Under the pieces are notes generated by a model. The model was not told where the DNA came from and ran no database searches. It saw only the letters and a list, made by a program, of their open reading frames with translations. This document shows positions 13,395 through 21,528 of a stretch of DNA of 42,964 nt, in pieces. Origin of the DNA: a virus; IMG/VR virus record IMGVR_UViG_3300050821_007730, positions 1-42,964 of that record. One strand, written 5' to 3'. How positions within the stretch are numbered: position 1 is the stretch's first letter; each line of letters opens with the position of its first letter. Both the position numbers and the translations under genes were made by a program.

Positions 13395-13979
13395 TCAGAC
13401 TCTTTTTACGGCGAGCAGCCGCTGGACCGTCCCCCGGCCGATCTCGAGCTGGCGGGCGATCTCCTCGAGGGAAGTTCCCGCCGCGTGCAGCTCGAGGGCG
13501 CGATCGTGCGAGAAGACTTTCACCGGCCGGCCGCCGTGGCGTCCGCGGTGCGCCGCGGCTTTTAAGCCGGCCTTGACCCGCTCGCGGATCATTTCCCGCT
13601 CGAATTCGGCGACGGCCGCCAGGATGTGCAGCAGTAGCCGGCTGGTGGGGTTGTTCTCGTCGGTGTCGATGTTCTGCGAGGTGCAGAGGAAGCGCACGCC
13701 GGCGGAGGTCAGTTCCAAGAGACCTTCAACCAGATTGAGCACCGAGCGGCCGAAGCGGTCGAGCTTCCATACCAGCACGGCGTCGAACCGGTGGGCCCGG
13801 GCGTCGCTCATCATGCGATCGAGCTGGGGGCGGTTCTTTTTGGCGCCGGACCAGCCTGTATCGACGTACTCTTGCGTGATGGTCCAGCCGCGGCGGGTGC
13901 AGTAATCCCTCAATTCGCGGAGCTGCATTTCACAATTCTGGTCTGTGGTGGAGACTCGGGCGTAAAGTGCACAGTTCAT
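13395..13979 (-). CDS. Serine recombinase (resolvase/invertase type)
   Basis: A 194-residue small serine recombinase. The catalytic serine is Ser10 in YARVSTTDQ, with Arg8 before it; the conserved LVWKLDRFGRS (residues 69-79) supplies active-site Asp and Arg residues. The long E helix region (LLLHILAAVAEFEREMIRERVKAGL) follows, then GRP at 150-152 and a helix-turn-helix (SLEEIARQLEIGRGTVQRLL, 170-189). The ATG at 13979 is chosen for its AGGAGGGG ribosome site. A GTG at 14030, overlapping the upstream stop (GTGA), would add 17 residues beginning with a second KVALYAR. It may invert or resolve phage DNA. Confidence 0.85.
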   Translation of the reverse strand: MNCALYARVSTTDQNCEMQLRELRDYCTRRGWTITQEYVDTGWSGAKKNRPQLDRMMSDARAHRFDAVLVWKLDRFGRSVLNLVEGLLELTSAGVRFLCTSQNIDTDENNPTSRLLLHILAAVAEFEREMIRERVKAGLKAAAHRGRHGGRPVKVFSHDRALELHAAGTSLEEIARQLEIGRGTVQRLLAVKRV

Positions 13980-14026
13980 ATTCCCCTCCTGAGGTGTGCA
14001 GGCGCTTCGGGCGTACAGGGCTACTT

Positions 14027-14902
14027 TCACGACCTGGTGGCCTCGCTCGAAATGCCGGTGGTTGAGATCGCCGAAAGCAGCGCTTGCCGCTCGAGGAGGG
14101 GCATACGCTGTAACTTGCCCGTCCAGCGCCGGATTTTGCGCTTGAGGTTCTCCCGCTCGCGGCAGTTGCTTCCGATATGCCGGTAGTCGTGCAGCTCGAC
14201 GGGCCTGGGGTAATTAAACCACACGTGTTCCGTGGTTTTGCCGCCGCGGCTGATGCCCCCAAACTGCACGTGATTCCAGCCTGCGAGGGCTTCCGCATAG
14301 AGCGTGGACCAATAGCCGGAAATCATCACACGACAGGGAAGGCGCTTCAAGATGGTGAGGAGCCGCCCGTGCTCCTCTTCGGTGGCCAGCTCGTGCTCGT
14401 AGAGTTTGCGAAACCGCTCAGAACGCGTACTGCCGATGTATGGCGGATCGCAGTACACCAGCTCCGCGCCGCCGAGCTGGGCATCCCGGAGGAAGGAGAG
14501 CGCGTCACCGCTCGCGAGTACGATCCTGGAGCACGCGCCGTTTTCGCCGCTGGAGGCCTCCGTCGATCGCATCCCGCCATTTTCGCCGGGCGCAGCTGCG
14601 ACCATCGCAAACACCGGGGCGCGCCGGCGCCGTTCGCCAGTTCCGGCGAGTAGCGATCGCACCTCGGCGATTCCGACGATGGAGGCCTCCGCCGGCAGTT
14701 GCGGCGCGAATGCCGGCGATAGCGCCATTCTCACCGCGTGCGGATCCAAGTCGAGCCCGATGTTGAGGCGCGCGGGGCGCTTATTCCGCATCACGGCGCC
14801 CGACCCCAGGAAGGGCTCGATATACACGTCATGGGGCGGCATCAGGTTAATGAGCGATTGAAAAACCCCCTGCCCGCCCTTTCCGCCGGGATAGTAGCTC
14901 AT
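14027..14902 (-). CDS. DNA adenine methyltransferase (D12/Dam-like) with a repeat-rich insert
   Basis: A 291-residue enzyme with motif I YIEPFLGSGAV (residues 27-37) and the catalytic DPPY motif (CDPPYIG, 151-157), the order expected of D12-type N6-adenine methyltransferases using S-adenosylmethionine. The ATG at 14902 opens with SYYPGGKG, the usual start of this family; the 14938 TTG is less likely. Residues about 61-126 are an unusual insert coded by short palindromic repeats. It would protect phage DNA or regulate genes. It overlaps the recombinase frame at 14027-14030. Confidence 0.8.
   Translation of the reverse strand: MSYYPGGKGGQGVFQSLINLMPPHDVYIEPFLGSGAVMRNKRPARLNIGLDLDPHAVRMALSPAFAPQLPAEASIVGIAEVRSLLAGTGERRRRAPVFAMVAAAPGENGGMRSTEASSGENGACSRIVLASGDALSFLRDAQLGGAELVYCDPPYIGSTRSERFRKLYEHELATEEEHGRLLTILKRLPCRVMISGYWSTLYAEALAGWNHVQFGGISRGGKTTEHVWFNYPRPVELHDYRHIGSNCRERENLKRKIRRWTGKLQRMPLLERQALLSAISTTGISSEATRS
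14525..14722. repeat. Palindromic repeat cluster in frame inside the methyltransferase gene
   Basis: The segment carries TGGAGGCCTCCG twice (14551-14562 and 14680-14691, 129 bp or 43 codons apart), the dyad TCGCCAGTTCCGGCGA (14634-14649), whose near twin lies at 14914-14929 just ahead of the gene, and GCGATCGC (14653-14660). The same simple words repeat through the encoded insert. It keeps the frame open. Confidence 0.5.
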
Positions 14903-15051
14903 GCTGGCCACTATCGCCAATTCCGGCGAGGATGTCAATCCCCCGGATCCTCCCGGCGATTACGGCGATCGCGGATCCGCGTGGGCCCCAGCGTCAAAAC
15001 TGCCGACTCTCGAGGATGTCGACCCAGCGGCGGGAATCCCGAACCTGCAGA

Positions 15052-15228
15052 CTATGGCAGCTTGCCTGTCGTGAGGAATTTCCCTGCTGGCACGCTGAAG
15101 TTCTCCTGCCACCATTGAATGTTGGCCTGGCGCGTGGCAAGGGGCGTATCTTCGTAGACTTTGGCGAGTAGAGAAATGATGGTGTTGGCGAGGATGAGGC
15201 CTGCGGTAACGGGGTCGATGGGGTTCAT
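15052..15228 (-). CDS. Small protein at the end of the virion operon
   Basis: A 58-residue frame (MNPIDPVTAGLILANTIISL...) starting in a TAATG overlap with the metallopeptidase-like gene. The N-terminal half is hydrophobic and helical (AGLILANTIISLLAKV), then comes an aromatic stretch (NIQWWQENFSVPAGK). It may be a small membrane-associated or virion peptide; an antiholin- or holin-like role is possible but unproven. It was identified directly from the sequence as a coupled frame. Confidence 0.5.
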   Translation of the reverse strand: MNPIDPVTAGLILANTIISLLAKVYEDTPLATRQANIQWWQENFSVPAGKFLTTGKLP

Positions 15229-15785
15229 TATTGAGCGTCCTTTGCGTGCTGGGATGCGAGGGCGTTGCTATTGAGTCTGCGGAGGAGTGCCGCTGCCTGG
15301 GGGTGCTTGGCCTCGATGCTCTGCGCCGCTTTCTCGACGTACGCGGGCGCTCCGAAACTCTTGTCACCGATGGAATAGGCCAGGCCTTCGTTGGTGAGCT
15401 GCTCGTCGGAGCCGCCGCCGGGCTGCTGGTTATAGAGGGGCAGGGCGTTGATGAGGTTGCGCTTGCCCTCGGGGACGGTGTTCACAAGCTGCGCCGCGTT
15501 GCTGCTCATGCCCGACTTGTCATAGATCGAGTGGGCGGATTCGTGCCCGATCAAATCCTGGGCGTTGGCGCCACTCGGTGGAATTGCCGGGTTGGATGGG
15601 GATTGCAGGGCGTTCCATTGACGAGGGCCAAGGGTCATGGAATCTGTTGGCGCGTCGTACGCTCCCGCTTGGCCTTTCGGGAGGTCCTGCACATAGATCG
15701 GGGTTCTGGTGAGGCGGGAATAGGCCTGGGGTTGTGGAGACAGCTTGTTACTGATGGCTTGTTCCCAACGTGTGAAGAAATCCAT
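15228..15785 (-). CDS. HExxH metallopeptidase-like virion protein
   Basis: A 185-residue protein with IGHESAHSIYD, giving the zinc-binding HExxH at residues 81-85, and a downstream NEGLAYS (132-138) whose Glu could be the third ligand, as in gluzincin-type peptidases. Zinc peptidases near ejection genes may cut virion proteins or the peptidoglycan stem peptides. The ATG at 15785 is chosen because the longer frame from 15866 is low-complexity Ser/Pro/Arg. It lies between the 609-residue internal protein and the small gene at 15052. Catalytic activity is inferred from the motif only. Confidence 0.6.
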   Translation of the reverse strand: MDFFTRWEQAISNKLSPQPQAYSRLTRTPIYVQDLPKGQAGAYDAPTDSMTLGPRQWNALQSPSNPAIPPSGANAQDLIGHESAHSIYDKSGMSSNAAQLVNTVPEGKRNLINALPLYNQQPGGGSDEQLTNEGLAYSIGDKSFGAPAYVEKAAQSIEAKHPQAAALLRRLNSNALASQHAKDAQ

Positions 15786-15893
15786 AATGAGACTGCCTGC
15801 CCGGTTCGATGGAGAAGCGGGGTTAATCGTCCGTAGCCGCCACGAGGAGCGCTCCTCCGGTGACAATGTGTAGAGAGCGGGAGCAGGGCAGGC

Positions 15894-17723
15894 TTACCGC
15901 GTCCGCCGATTGATCGCTGCGATTTCTTCGTCGGTCAGGGCTGCTGGGTTGTACGTCCCTCGATATTGCTTCATGGCTCCCATGCCGCCTCGGGGCTCGA
16001 TGGTCTTCTCACCCATGTCCTTCAGGCGCTGGAGAACCTGCCGCACTGTCTGGGGGCTGGGATCGTTCACCCGCGCGCCCTTCGCTGCGAGCTTCCACTG
16101 ATCGGGGGTCATTTTTGCGGCGTCTTTATAGGACACTCCGCTTTCGGCCTCACCGTTGGCGTCGTAGAGAAACTTCACCAGCGCGTCGGTTTTGCGGGCG
16201 CGTGCATTGGCCTGATAATCCGAAATCCGTTGCATGGTCGCTTTGGACATGCGGCCCGGCGTGGGCTTCCAGGATTCCGGGAGTTCAGGGGCGGGGGCAG
16301 CCGCGGGGATTGCATTTCGGTCGATGACAACCTTCGCAGGAAGCGATTTCACGCCCAACTCATCGAGCGCGGATAGACGATGGCCGCCTTCGAGGACGTA
16401 TGGACCTTTCTCGTCCATTACAACGATAAGCGGGTTGATTTCGCCGGATTGCTTGATCTGCTGAGCGAGTTGATGCACTCGTCTGAAATCGTCTGCCGCG
16501 TAGAAGTTGCCTTTCGCGGAGGCATCCGTAAACGCGGAGAGGGGCACTTCCCGAACGCCCGGCAACTCTTCAGGGTTCTCAAGTGAGCTATCGATAGAAC
16601 GCAGATTCGGGATGGCGTCCCGCACTGTCAGGCCGGAAACCTGAGCGCCCGCTTTTGGGTAATCTCCGGGCGCGGTCGGCTTCGGTGTTGCGGCGGGCGG
16701 AGGTTCGGGAGCTGCCGCTGCCGGCATCTGTTCCGGGAGCTGCGATTCAATTGCGGGGGATTTAATAGCGGGCGCGGTCTCCGGCGGCCCTTGCGGCGCA
16801 ACCCGCAGTTTGAGGCGGACGGGCTGAAATCCGGCGGCGGGCGGGGCTGCTGCAGTATTTGCCGCCGGGTTTTCCGGTGTGGGGGTTACGGGGCTTGTTG
16901 CGGTAGTTGTTGGTTTCTGTGGGTTTGTTGCGGTTTCCCCGGCCTTAATCCGCTCCGCCAGGTCCCGAATCGTGGCCTGCTCTTCCGCCGTGGCCCGCTT
17001 AAAGCTGGTCTTGCCGAAGCCTTGGGCCAGGCCGTCGAGGAGCTGGGCGTCTTCCGCGGCAGTTGCCGCGGCCGGGGCGGCCGCTTCGGCTTCCGGCGCG
17101 GCCTTGGATACGGCGTTCGCGATCTTGCTGCCGATCCGCAGGGCGTGCGCCGCGCGGGGCGAGACCAGGCCCACCACGTCGGGCGCAAGCCCCATGTTTT
17201 TCTTGAGGAGCCCCATGGCGGCGCCGGCGCCCTTCGCCACTACCGGGCCGGCCGCGCCGAGGGCCGCGGCGTCGAGAGATTGCCCCACGTCGCCGCCGGT
17301 CTGCACTCCGCGCACCGTGCCGGCCGCGACAGCTTGCGCGGCCATTTTGCCGGCGAGCCCGGCGCCTTTGGCGACGTCGGCCGCGGCGCCGGCCGGTACC
17401 GCGAATTCCGCGCCCTGCTCCAGGAACTTCCCGACTTTGGCCGAAACTGTGTCCGGCGGCTCGGCGTACGATAGCACCTCGTCGGAAATAGCGGGTAGAA
17501 CTTTCTCCGCGCCGGGGATCTTGCGCAGAAGCTCGTAGGCGCCGAGCACGGTACCGATGCCGCCGGCGCCGACTCCCGAGATGAAATCGGCTACGTGGCC
17601 CATGCTGGGATGGGCGGTCTGCTGGTGGTCGCGGTCAAATGCGGCAATGTCCGCGTCGGTCAATGACCGCGGCGCGGCGTCATGCTGCGCGATATCGGCG
17701 TCGGTGAGAACCTGGCCGGGCAT
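15894..17723 (-). CDS. Large internal (ejection) protein with a ParB-like domain
   Basis: A 609-residue protein. It opens with two copies of LTDADIAxxD (residues 6-28), has Gly/Ala-rich hydrophobic segments (about 47-175) that could insert into membrane, a long Pro/Ala/Thr-rich disordered part (about 215-370), and a ParB/sulfiredoxin-type domain at about 388-470 (REVPLSAF, QQIKQSGEINPLIVV, LEGGHRLSALDELG, LPAKVV). The C-terminal 120 residues are helical. Placement after the p20-like and 536-residue proteins matches P22 gp16-type ejection proteins. The ParB-like fold may bind or cut nucleotides or DNA. Confidence 0.6.
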   Translation of the reverse strand: MPGQVLTDADIAQHDAAPRSLTDADIAAFDRDHQQTAHPSMGHVADFISGVGAGGIGTVLGAYELLRKIPGAEKVLPAISDEVLSYAEPPDTVSAKVGKFLEQGAEFAVPAGAAADVAKGAGLAGKMAAQAVAAGTVRGVQTGGDVGQSLDAAALGAAGPVVAKGAGAAMGLLKKNMGLAPDVVGLVSPRAAHALRIGSKIANAVSKAAPEAEAAAPAAATAAEDAQLLDGLAQGFGKTSFKRATAEEQATIRDLAERIKAGETATNPQKPTTTATSPVTPTPENPAANTAAAPPAAGFQPVRLKLRVAPQGPPETAPAIKSPAIESQLPEQMPAAAAPEPPPAATPKPTAPGDYPKAGAQVSGLTVRDAIPNLRSIDSSLENPEELPGVREVPLSAFTDASAKGNFYAADDFRRVHQLAQQIKQSGEINPLIVVMDEKGPYVLEGGHRLSALDELGVKSLPAKVVIDRNAIPAAAPAPELPESWKPTPGRMSKATMQRISDYQANARARKTDALVKFLYDANGEAESGVSYKDAAKMTPDQWKLAAKGARVNDPSPQTVRQVLQRLKDMGEKTIEPRGGMGAMKQYRGTYNPAALTDEEIAAINRRTR

Positions 17724-19334
17724 CTATTTCCAATTTCCTTGGGCGTCGCGCGTTACCGTTTTGCCGTTGATGGTGCGTTTGTCGCCGGCTTTATAGGCTG
17801 ATGCGCCGGCGGCTGGCTTGCGGATGTTGGGCGCGTCCACCGTTGGCACGAATTTAGAGCCCGTGCGCTGGTTTAGGCTGTTGAGGCCGGCGGTGTACTG
17901 CTGATACGAACCTTCCGCGATCTGCTGGTGGAGTTCCCGGATATCATTCACCACGTCTTGCGGAATAGGTTTCCCCACTGCCAGGCTGCCGATCTTGCCC
18001 TGGATGCGATCGAGGAGACTGCCCGCCGTGCCGTACTGCGAAATCTCGGCGCCGTTGATGCGTTTGATGCCGTTGATCGCGTTGAGCGTCTCGACGCCTA
18101 CGAGCGGCAGATTTGCGCCCGCGGCCTTGTTCCCCTTGTCGTAGAGATCGAGTATTTTCCCCAGCGTCTCCGTGGCGCGCTTCGCCGTCAGAGCATCGTT
18201 ATCGAGCTTGATCGCGTCGCTTTGGACTTTGGCTACTGATGCCGGGGCCACGCCGGCCACTGCCGGATTATCACCTGCACGAATGGCCTTCGCCTCCGCG
18301 ATCGAGGTTGCAATCTTGGTGGGAGCGGTGGCGATCGCTTCCTGCTTCGCCTGGTTCACCCGCGCCGCAATTACGCGCGGGTCCGTCTCCGTGGCGATGG
18401 TCTTCTCTCGCTGAGACACATTCTCAGAGTGCCGTGCGATGACTTTGTCGATCCCTTCCAGGTCCGGAGAGAGCTGCGCCTCATTAAGTGCCCGTGCGTT
18501 TTCGTCGGGGTACTTTGCCGGGTCGATCGAGGCGTCGATGCGGGTTTTGAGCGCCTGCGGGGCGGCAGTCAGAGCTTTATACAGGTCGATCTTGTTCTGG
18601 GTGAGCTGCTTGTCGAGGTCGAGCTTGCCCGCTTCCGCCTTATTCTTCGCGGCTTCCCCTTCCGCCTTGGTTTTCTCCGTGCCGAGCTGGACCTGCTTGG
18701 GCGAGCCGGCCATCATCTGATCGGCGATTTTGCCCGCCACCACTTTGGCTTGTTCTCCCGTAGGGTCTTGCTGGATCGCGTCGCCCAGCATTTTGTCGAG
18801 GGGCGCGTAATGCGCGGGAGTCAAGAGGCCGTGCGAGATTCCGTCCTGGAACAACGTGTGCAGCATGGCGGGATCGTTGCCCGCCGCTTTCACCATGGCG
18901 CCGATGTTGCCGGCGTGATCGGACTCGGCCGCGGCCACTTTTTGATTGGTCTCTTTCAGGTCAGAGAGAGACTTCTGATATTTGGTGTAGCTCTCCTGAA
19001 TCGCAGGGAGCGCTTCTCCGTGTCCGGAGGTGGCGACGGCCTGGAACAGCTTGTCTTTGTCGAGGGCTACCGTCCCATCGGTTTGCGGAACTAACGCGCC
19101 CTTATAGGCTTCGTTGATGGCCCGGCGTTGCTCCAGGTTCATCTGCTGTTCCTGGAGCTTCAGCGCGTTCGACTGCTGCTCCTGCTCGCCCACCTGGAGC
19201 TGCTGCGCGCCCAATCGCTGCTGGAGCTGCTGCGCGCGGTACTTCATAATCTGCTCCATCGGGTCGATGATGGGCGGCGGGCGCAGATCGAGCGCGGCGG
19301 GCGAGGGATTGGCAACGTTGGTGTCGAATGGCAT
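17724..19334 (-). CDS. Large helical internal (ejection) protein
   Basis: A 536-residue protein that is almost entirely helical. Residues about 28-75 are a Gln-rich coiled coil (YRAQQLQQRLGAQQLQVGEQ) and 200-245 a Lys/Glu-rich coiled coil; the C-terminus ends with a small basic domain (AYKAGDKRTINGKTVTRDAQ) common at the end of phage internal proteins. It starts directly after the p20-like gene and ends directly before the 609-residue gene. In P22-like phages genes 7, 20 and 16 sit in this order and are ejected with the DNA. Confidence 0.6.
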   Translation of the reverse strand: MPFDTNVANPSPAALDLRPPPIIDPMEQIMKYRAQQLQQRLGAQQLQVGEQEQQSNALKLQEQQMNLEQRRAINEAYKGALVPQTDGTVALDKDKLFQAVATSGHGEALPAIQESYTKYQKSLSDLKETNQKVAAAESDHAGNIGAMVKAAGNDPAMLHTLFQDGISHGLLTPAHYAPLDKMLGDAIQQDPTGEQAKVVAGKIADQMMAGSPKQVQLGTEKTKAEGEAAKNKAEAGKLDLDKQLTQNKIDLYKALTAAPQALKTRIDASIDPAKYPDENARALNEAQLSPDLEGIDKVIARHSENVSQREKTIATETDPRVIAARVNQAKQEAIATAPTKIATSIAEAKAIRAGDNPAVAGVAPASVAKVQSDAIKLDNDALTAKRATETLGKILDLYDKGNKAAGANLPLVGVETLNAINGIKRINGAEISQYGTAGSLLDRIQGKIGSLAVGKPIPQDVVNDIRELHQQIAEGSYQQYTAGLNSLNQRTGSKFVPTVDAPNIRKPAAGASAYKAGDKRTINGKTVTRDAQGNWK

Positions 19335-19337
19335 GGC

Positions 19338-20339
19338 TTATGTGCTCCAAACGTCGTGAGTGCCGGGATCGATTCCGCTGCCCGTGCCGCGTGTCGGGAA
19401 ACCGCCCCATCCTCCGCCGAGACCCATGAGCATGGCGCCATTGGCCGCCTGGCCGATACCGCCCAGCATGCCGTTCCAGGCGTTGGCGGCGCCGATGTCG
19501 CCTTGGGCTTGCGAGTTCCCCGTGGCTATTTGCGTGTTGCCGGTATAGACGCCCGCGTTGATCAGGTTTTGCGCGTTCAGGTTGCCGGCGTTCACGCCCC
19601 ATTGGCCGGCCTGGCCGGTGCTATTCAGGAGGGCGTTGCCGCCCCACTCAGCCGCGTTCAGGTTCAGGTTGCCCGAATTGGTGGCGGCGGTGGTGTTCAG
19701 GCCGCCCTGGAATTCGGCGTTCTGTAGGCCCTGCGAGCCGAGATATTGGGAAGTGGTGCTTCCCAGATCGGTGAGCTGCTTCAGGCGGTTGAAGGTGTTG
19801 TTGTACTCGTTGCTCGCGAAGCCTTGCGCGTAATTATTGAGCCCGCGCGCCGCCGCGCCCGATTGGAGCAATCCCGCGCCCGCGGCCGACTGCAACACGT
19901 CCTGCTCGCCTTGCTGGAGACGGAAGTTATAGCCCGGATCGAGCTGCTTCATCATCTCTTCGACATTGGCGCCGGGCGCCGTGAGCTGCCCGAGTTGGCC
20001 GGCGGCTGTGCTGCCGAGAGTAAGGTAAGGATTGGACAGCGCTGTCGAGTTGGCGACCGCGTCCGTTCCGGCCTGCTTCGAATCGCCGGCCGCGCCCATG
20101 ATCCGGTTGCCGGCGTCGCCGGCGACCGTGGCGGCGTTGGAGTTCACGTCGCCGGCCGTGTTGGTGAGGTTCGTACCCGCCGTGTTGGCCGCGGCGGTGA
20201 CGATGGGGTTGGCCGCGCCCACGGCCGCATTGACCGTGCCGGCAGCTTTACCGTAGCCGGCCGTCTGCGCCGCCGCGGCGTCGTGCGCGGCGCTGGCGCC
20301 CTGGATTCCGCCGATGATCGAAGTGATGACTGAGGGCAT
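19338..20339 (-). CDS. P22 gp20/p20-like DNA transfer (ejection) protein
   Basis: A 333-residue Ala/Gly/Asn-rich protein with the typical signature DPGYNFRLQQGEQDVLQSA (residues 134-152) followed by LLQSGAAARGLNNYAQGFAS and EYNNTFNRLKQLTDLG, the hallmark of 'DNA transfer protein p20' relatives in P22-like and many soil phages. The N-terminus has a weak amphipathic helix and the rest is low-complexity helical. It is carried in the capsid and ejected to help DNA cross the envelope. The gene follows the GNAT-like gene by four bases. Confidence 0.75.
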   Translation of the reverse strand: MPSVITSIIGGIQGASAAHDAAAAQTAGYGKAAGTVNAAVGAANPIVTAAANTAGTNLTNTAGDVNSNAATVAGDAGNRIMGAAGDSKQAGTDAVANSTALSNPYLTLGSTAAGQLGQLTAPGANVEEMMKQLDPGYNFRLQQGEQDVLQSAAGAGLLQSGAAARGLNNYAQGFASNEYNNTFNRLKQLTDLGSTTSQYLGSQGLQNAEFQGGLNTTAATNSGNLNLNAAEWGGNALLNSTGQAGQWGVNAGNLNAQNLINAGVYTGNTQIATGNSQAQGDIGAANAWNGMLGGIGQAANGAMLMGLGGGWGGFPTRGTGSGIDPGTHDVWST

Positions 20340-20342
20340 AGT

Positions 20343-20804
20343 TTACTCGGGGCGTGAGATTCCGACCATGTGCCGGCTCCAGAGCTTGCCGTACTTGCGG
20401 ATCGAGTGCAGGTTGAAACCGAATTCCCGGAGTCCCATGCGATCGACACACCGTTTGGCGTGCGGGTTGTAGGTGGGGACTCCGCCGGTAATGCGTTGGC
20501 AGTCGGTGTGCGCCCAAACCCAAGGTACGAATTGCTCTTCCGCTTCATGGGAGAGCCCGCCCCACGACTCGGGCAACAGGGCGACGTGCAGCTCCCAGCA
20601 GACAGAGTTTTCCGGGAGCAAAGTAAAGAGCCCGACCAGCCTTCCGGGCTCCGTTTTCGCCAGCACGTACCAGATACGCGGGTCCTCGTTGGCCTCAAAT
20701 TGCAGCGGATCGCTGCAAGTTTCGTCGCCCACCCATGGCCAGACCTTCGGATCGGTGATGATATTCCGGATCAGCGCGTAGTCGGTGGTGCGCTCAAAGG
20801 TCAT
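20343..20804 (-). CDS. GNAT-like internal virion protein (T7 gp13 / P22 gp14 position)
   Basis: A 153-residue protein with a GNAT-type acetyltransferase fold by sequence: MTFERTTDYALIRNIITDP at the start, WYVLAKTEPGRLVGLFTLLPE, ELHVALLPESWG and a late NPHAKRCVDRMGLREFGF block similar to the coenzyme-A-binding half. Podoviruses such as T7 carry a degenerate GNAT protein in the virion (gp13), and this gene sits in the matching place beside the p20-like gene. The ATG at 20804 makes an ATGA overlap with the upstream gene, so the 20822 start is not used. Enzyme activity is uncertain. Confidence 0.65.
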   Translation of the reverse strand: MTFERTTDYALIRNIITDPKVWPWVGDETCSDPLQFEANEDPRIWYVLAKTEPGRLVGLFTLLPENSVCWELHVALLPESWGGLSHEAEEQFVPWVWAHTDCQRITGGVPTYNPHAKRCVDRMGLREFGFNLHSIRKYGKLWSRHMVGISRPE

Positions 20805-21316
20805 ACGGTGGGCGGCTGCCACTCGACCGTATAAGACGCGATTCCTGCCGAGTCTTGCGAGGCATCGCTCCCGGTCACATCCCAGGACAAGACAGCCAGG
20901 TCCGGGAAATTCACGGCCGTTACTTTTGGCGACGTGATCCAGGTAATGGGGTGGTCGATGGCCGTGGTGTGCGGGATGGTGAAGATCCCTATCGAGGTGC
21001 CATTCACTTTGATCCGCAGCGACAAATCGACAGTGACCGCTTTTCGTAGAACGCCGATTACTCGCACGCCCATACCGGGAATCCAGATCGTCACGTGATC
21101 CGCGATGTCATTCCCGACCGTGCAATCTTTCAGCAACAGAGTGCGCTGGAATGGCCCTTGCGCGCCGCCTACTGCTGAAGCTGTGAAGAGGCGCTCAAAA
21201 AAGATGATCCAGGTGCGGTGTAAGTTCCCGCTGTTCTCGGTGAACTTCGGATCGTCGAACATCGGCGTCCGGATGGGAACATACGGAACCGTCGTGTTCT
21301 CGGGCTGTTTGGCCAT
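20801..21316 (-). CDS. Tail-region structural protein, unknown
   Basis: A 171-residue protein with a helical N-terminus (ENSGNLHRTWIIFFERLFTAS) and a beta-rich remainder (IWIPGMGVRVIGVLRKAVTV...). The position between the gp10-like factor and the GNAT-like gene is where P22-like phages keep needle or adaptor genes (gp26/gp14), but I see no trimeric coiled-coil of a tail needle. It may be a tail-tip or fibre-attachment protein. A gap of 212 bases precedes it without a convincing gene. Confidence 0.5.
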   Translation of the reverse strand: MAKQPENTTVPYVPIRTPMFDDPKFTENSGNLHRTWIIFFERLFTASAVGGAQGPFQRTLLLKDCTVGNDIADHVTIWIPGMGVRVIGVLRKAVTVDLSLRIKVNGTSIGIFTIPHTTAIDHPITWITSPKVTAVNFPDLAVLSWDVTGSDASQDSAGIASYTVEWQPPTV

Positions 21317-21528
21317 GCTAGAGTACTTCCGTGTGGCTGCATTTCTTCGCTCAGCGGGCCTGGTATCGCCGTTGGCGCGGGGGGATCTGGTTTCGCCTTA
21401 CGCCACATCCCTTTCCGTACATGGACTTTTGGCAGCGTGAATCCCCAGTGTCGGGAGTCGAGCATGTCAACCAGGTTGAGTGCGACGGCCTGGATTGCAC
21501 GGAATCATGGCGCGAGTTAGTCGGGTGA

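Noticed and set aside
13153-13905. 250-codon plus-strand frame opposite the serine recombinase
   Set aside because: Ser/Arg-rich antisense shadow of a gene with clear catalytic motifs; its start lies in the dyad region.
14653-14660. GCGATCGC octamer as a cyanobacterial HIP1 sign
   Set aside because: A single copy in GC-rich repeat DNA is no evidence for a cyanobacterial host.
21169-21465. 98-codon minus-strand frame ahead of the 171-residue gene
   Set aside because: Its first 50 codons look half plausible, but it overlaps the 20801-21316 gene by 148 bases and has no ribosome site; the 212-base gap is left without a gene.
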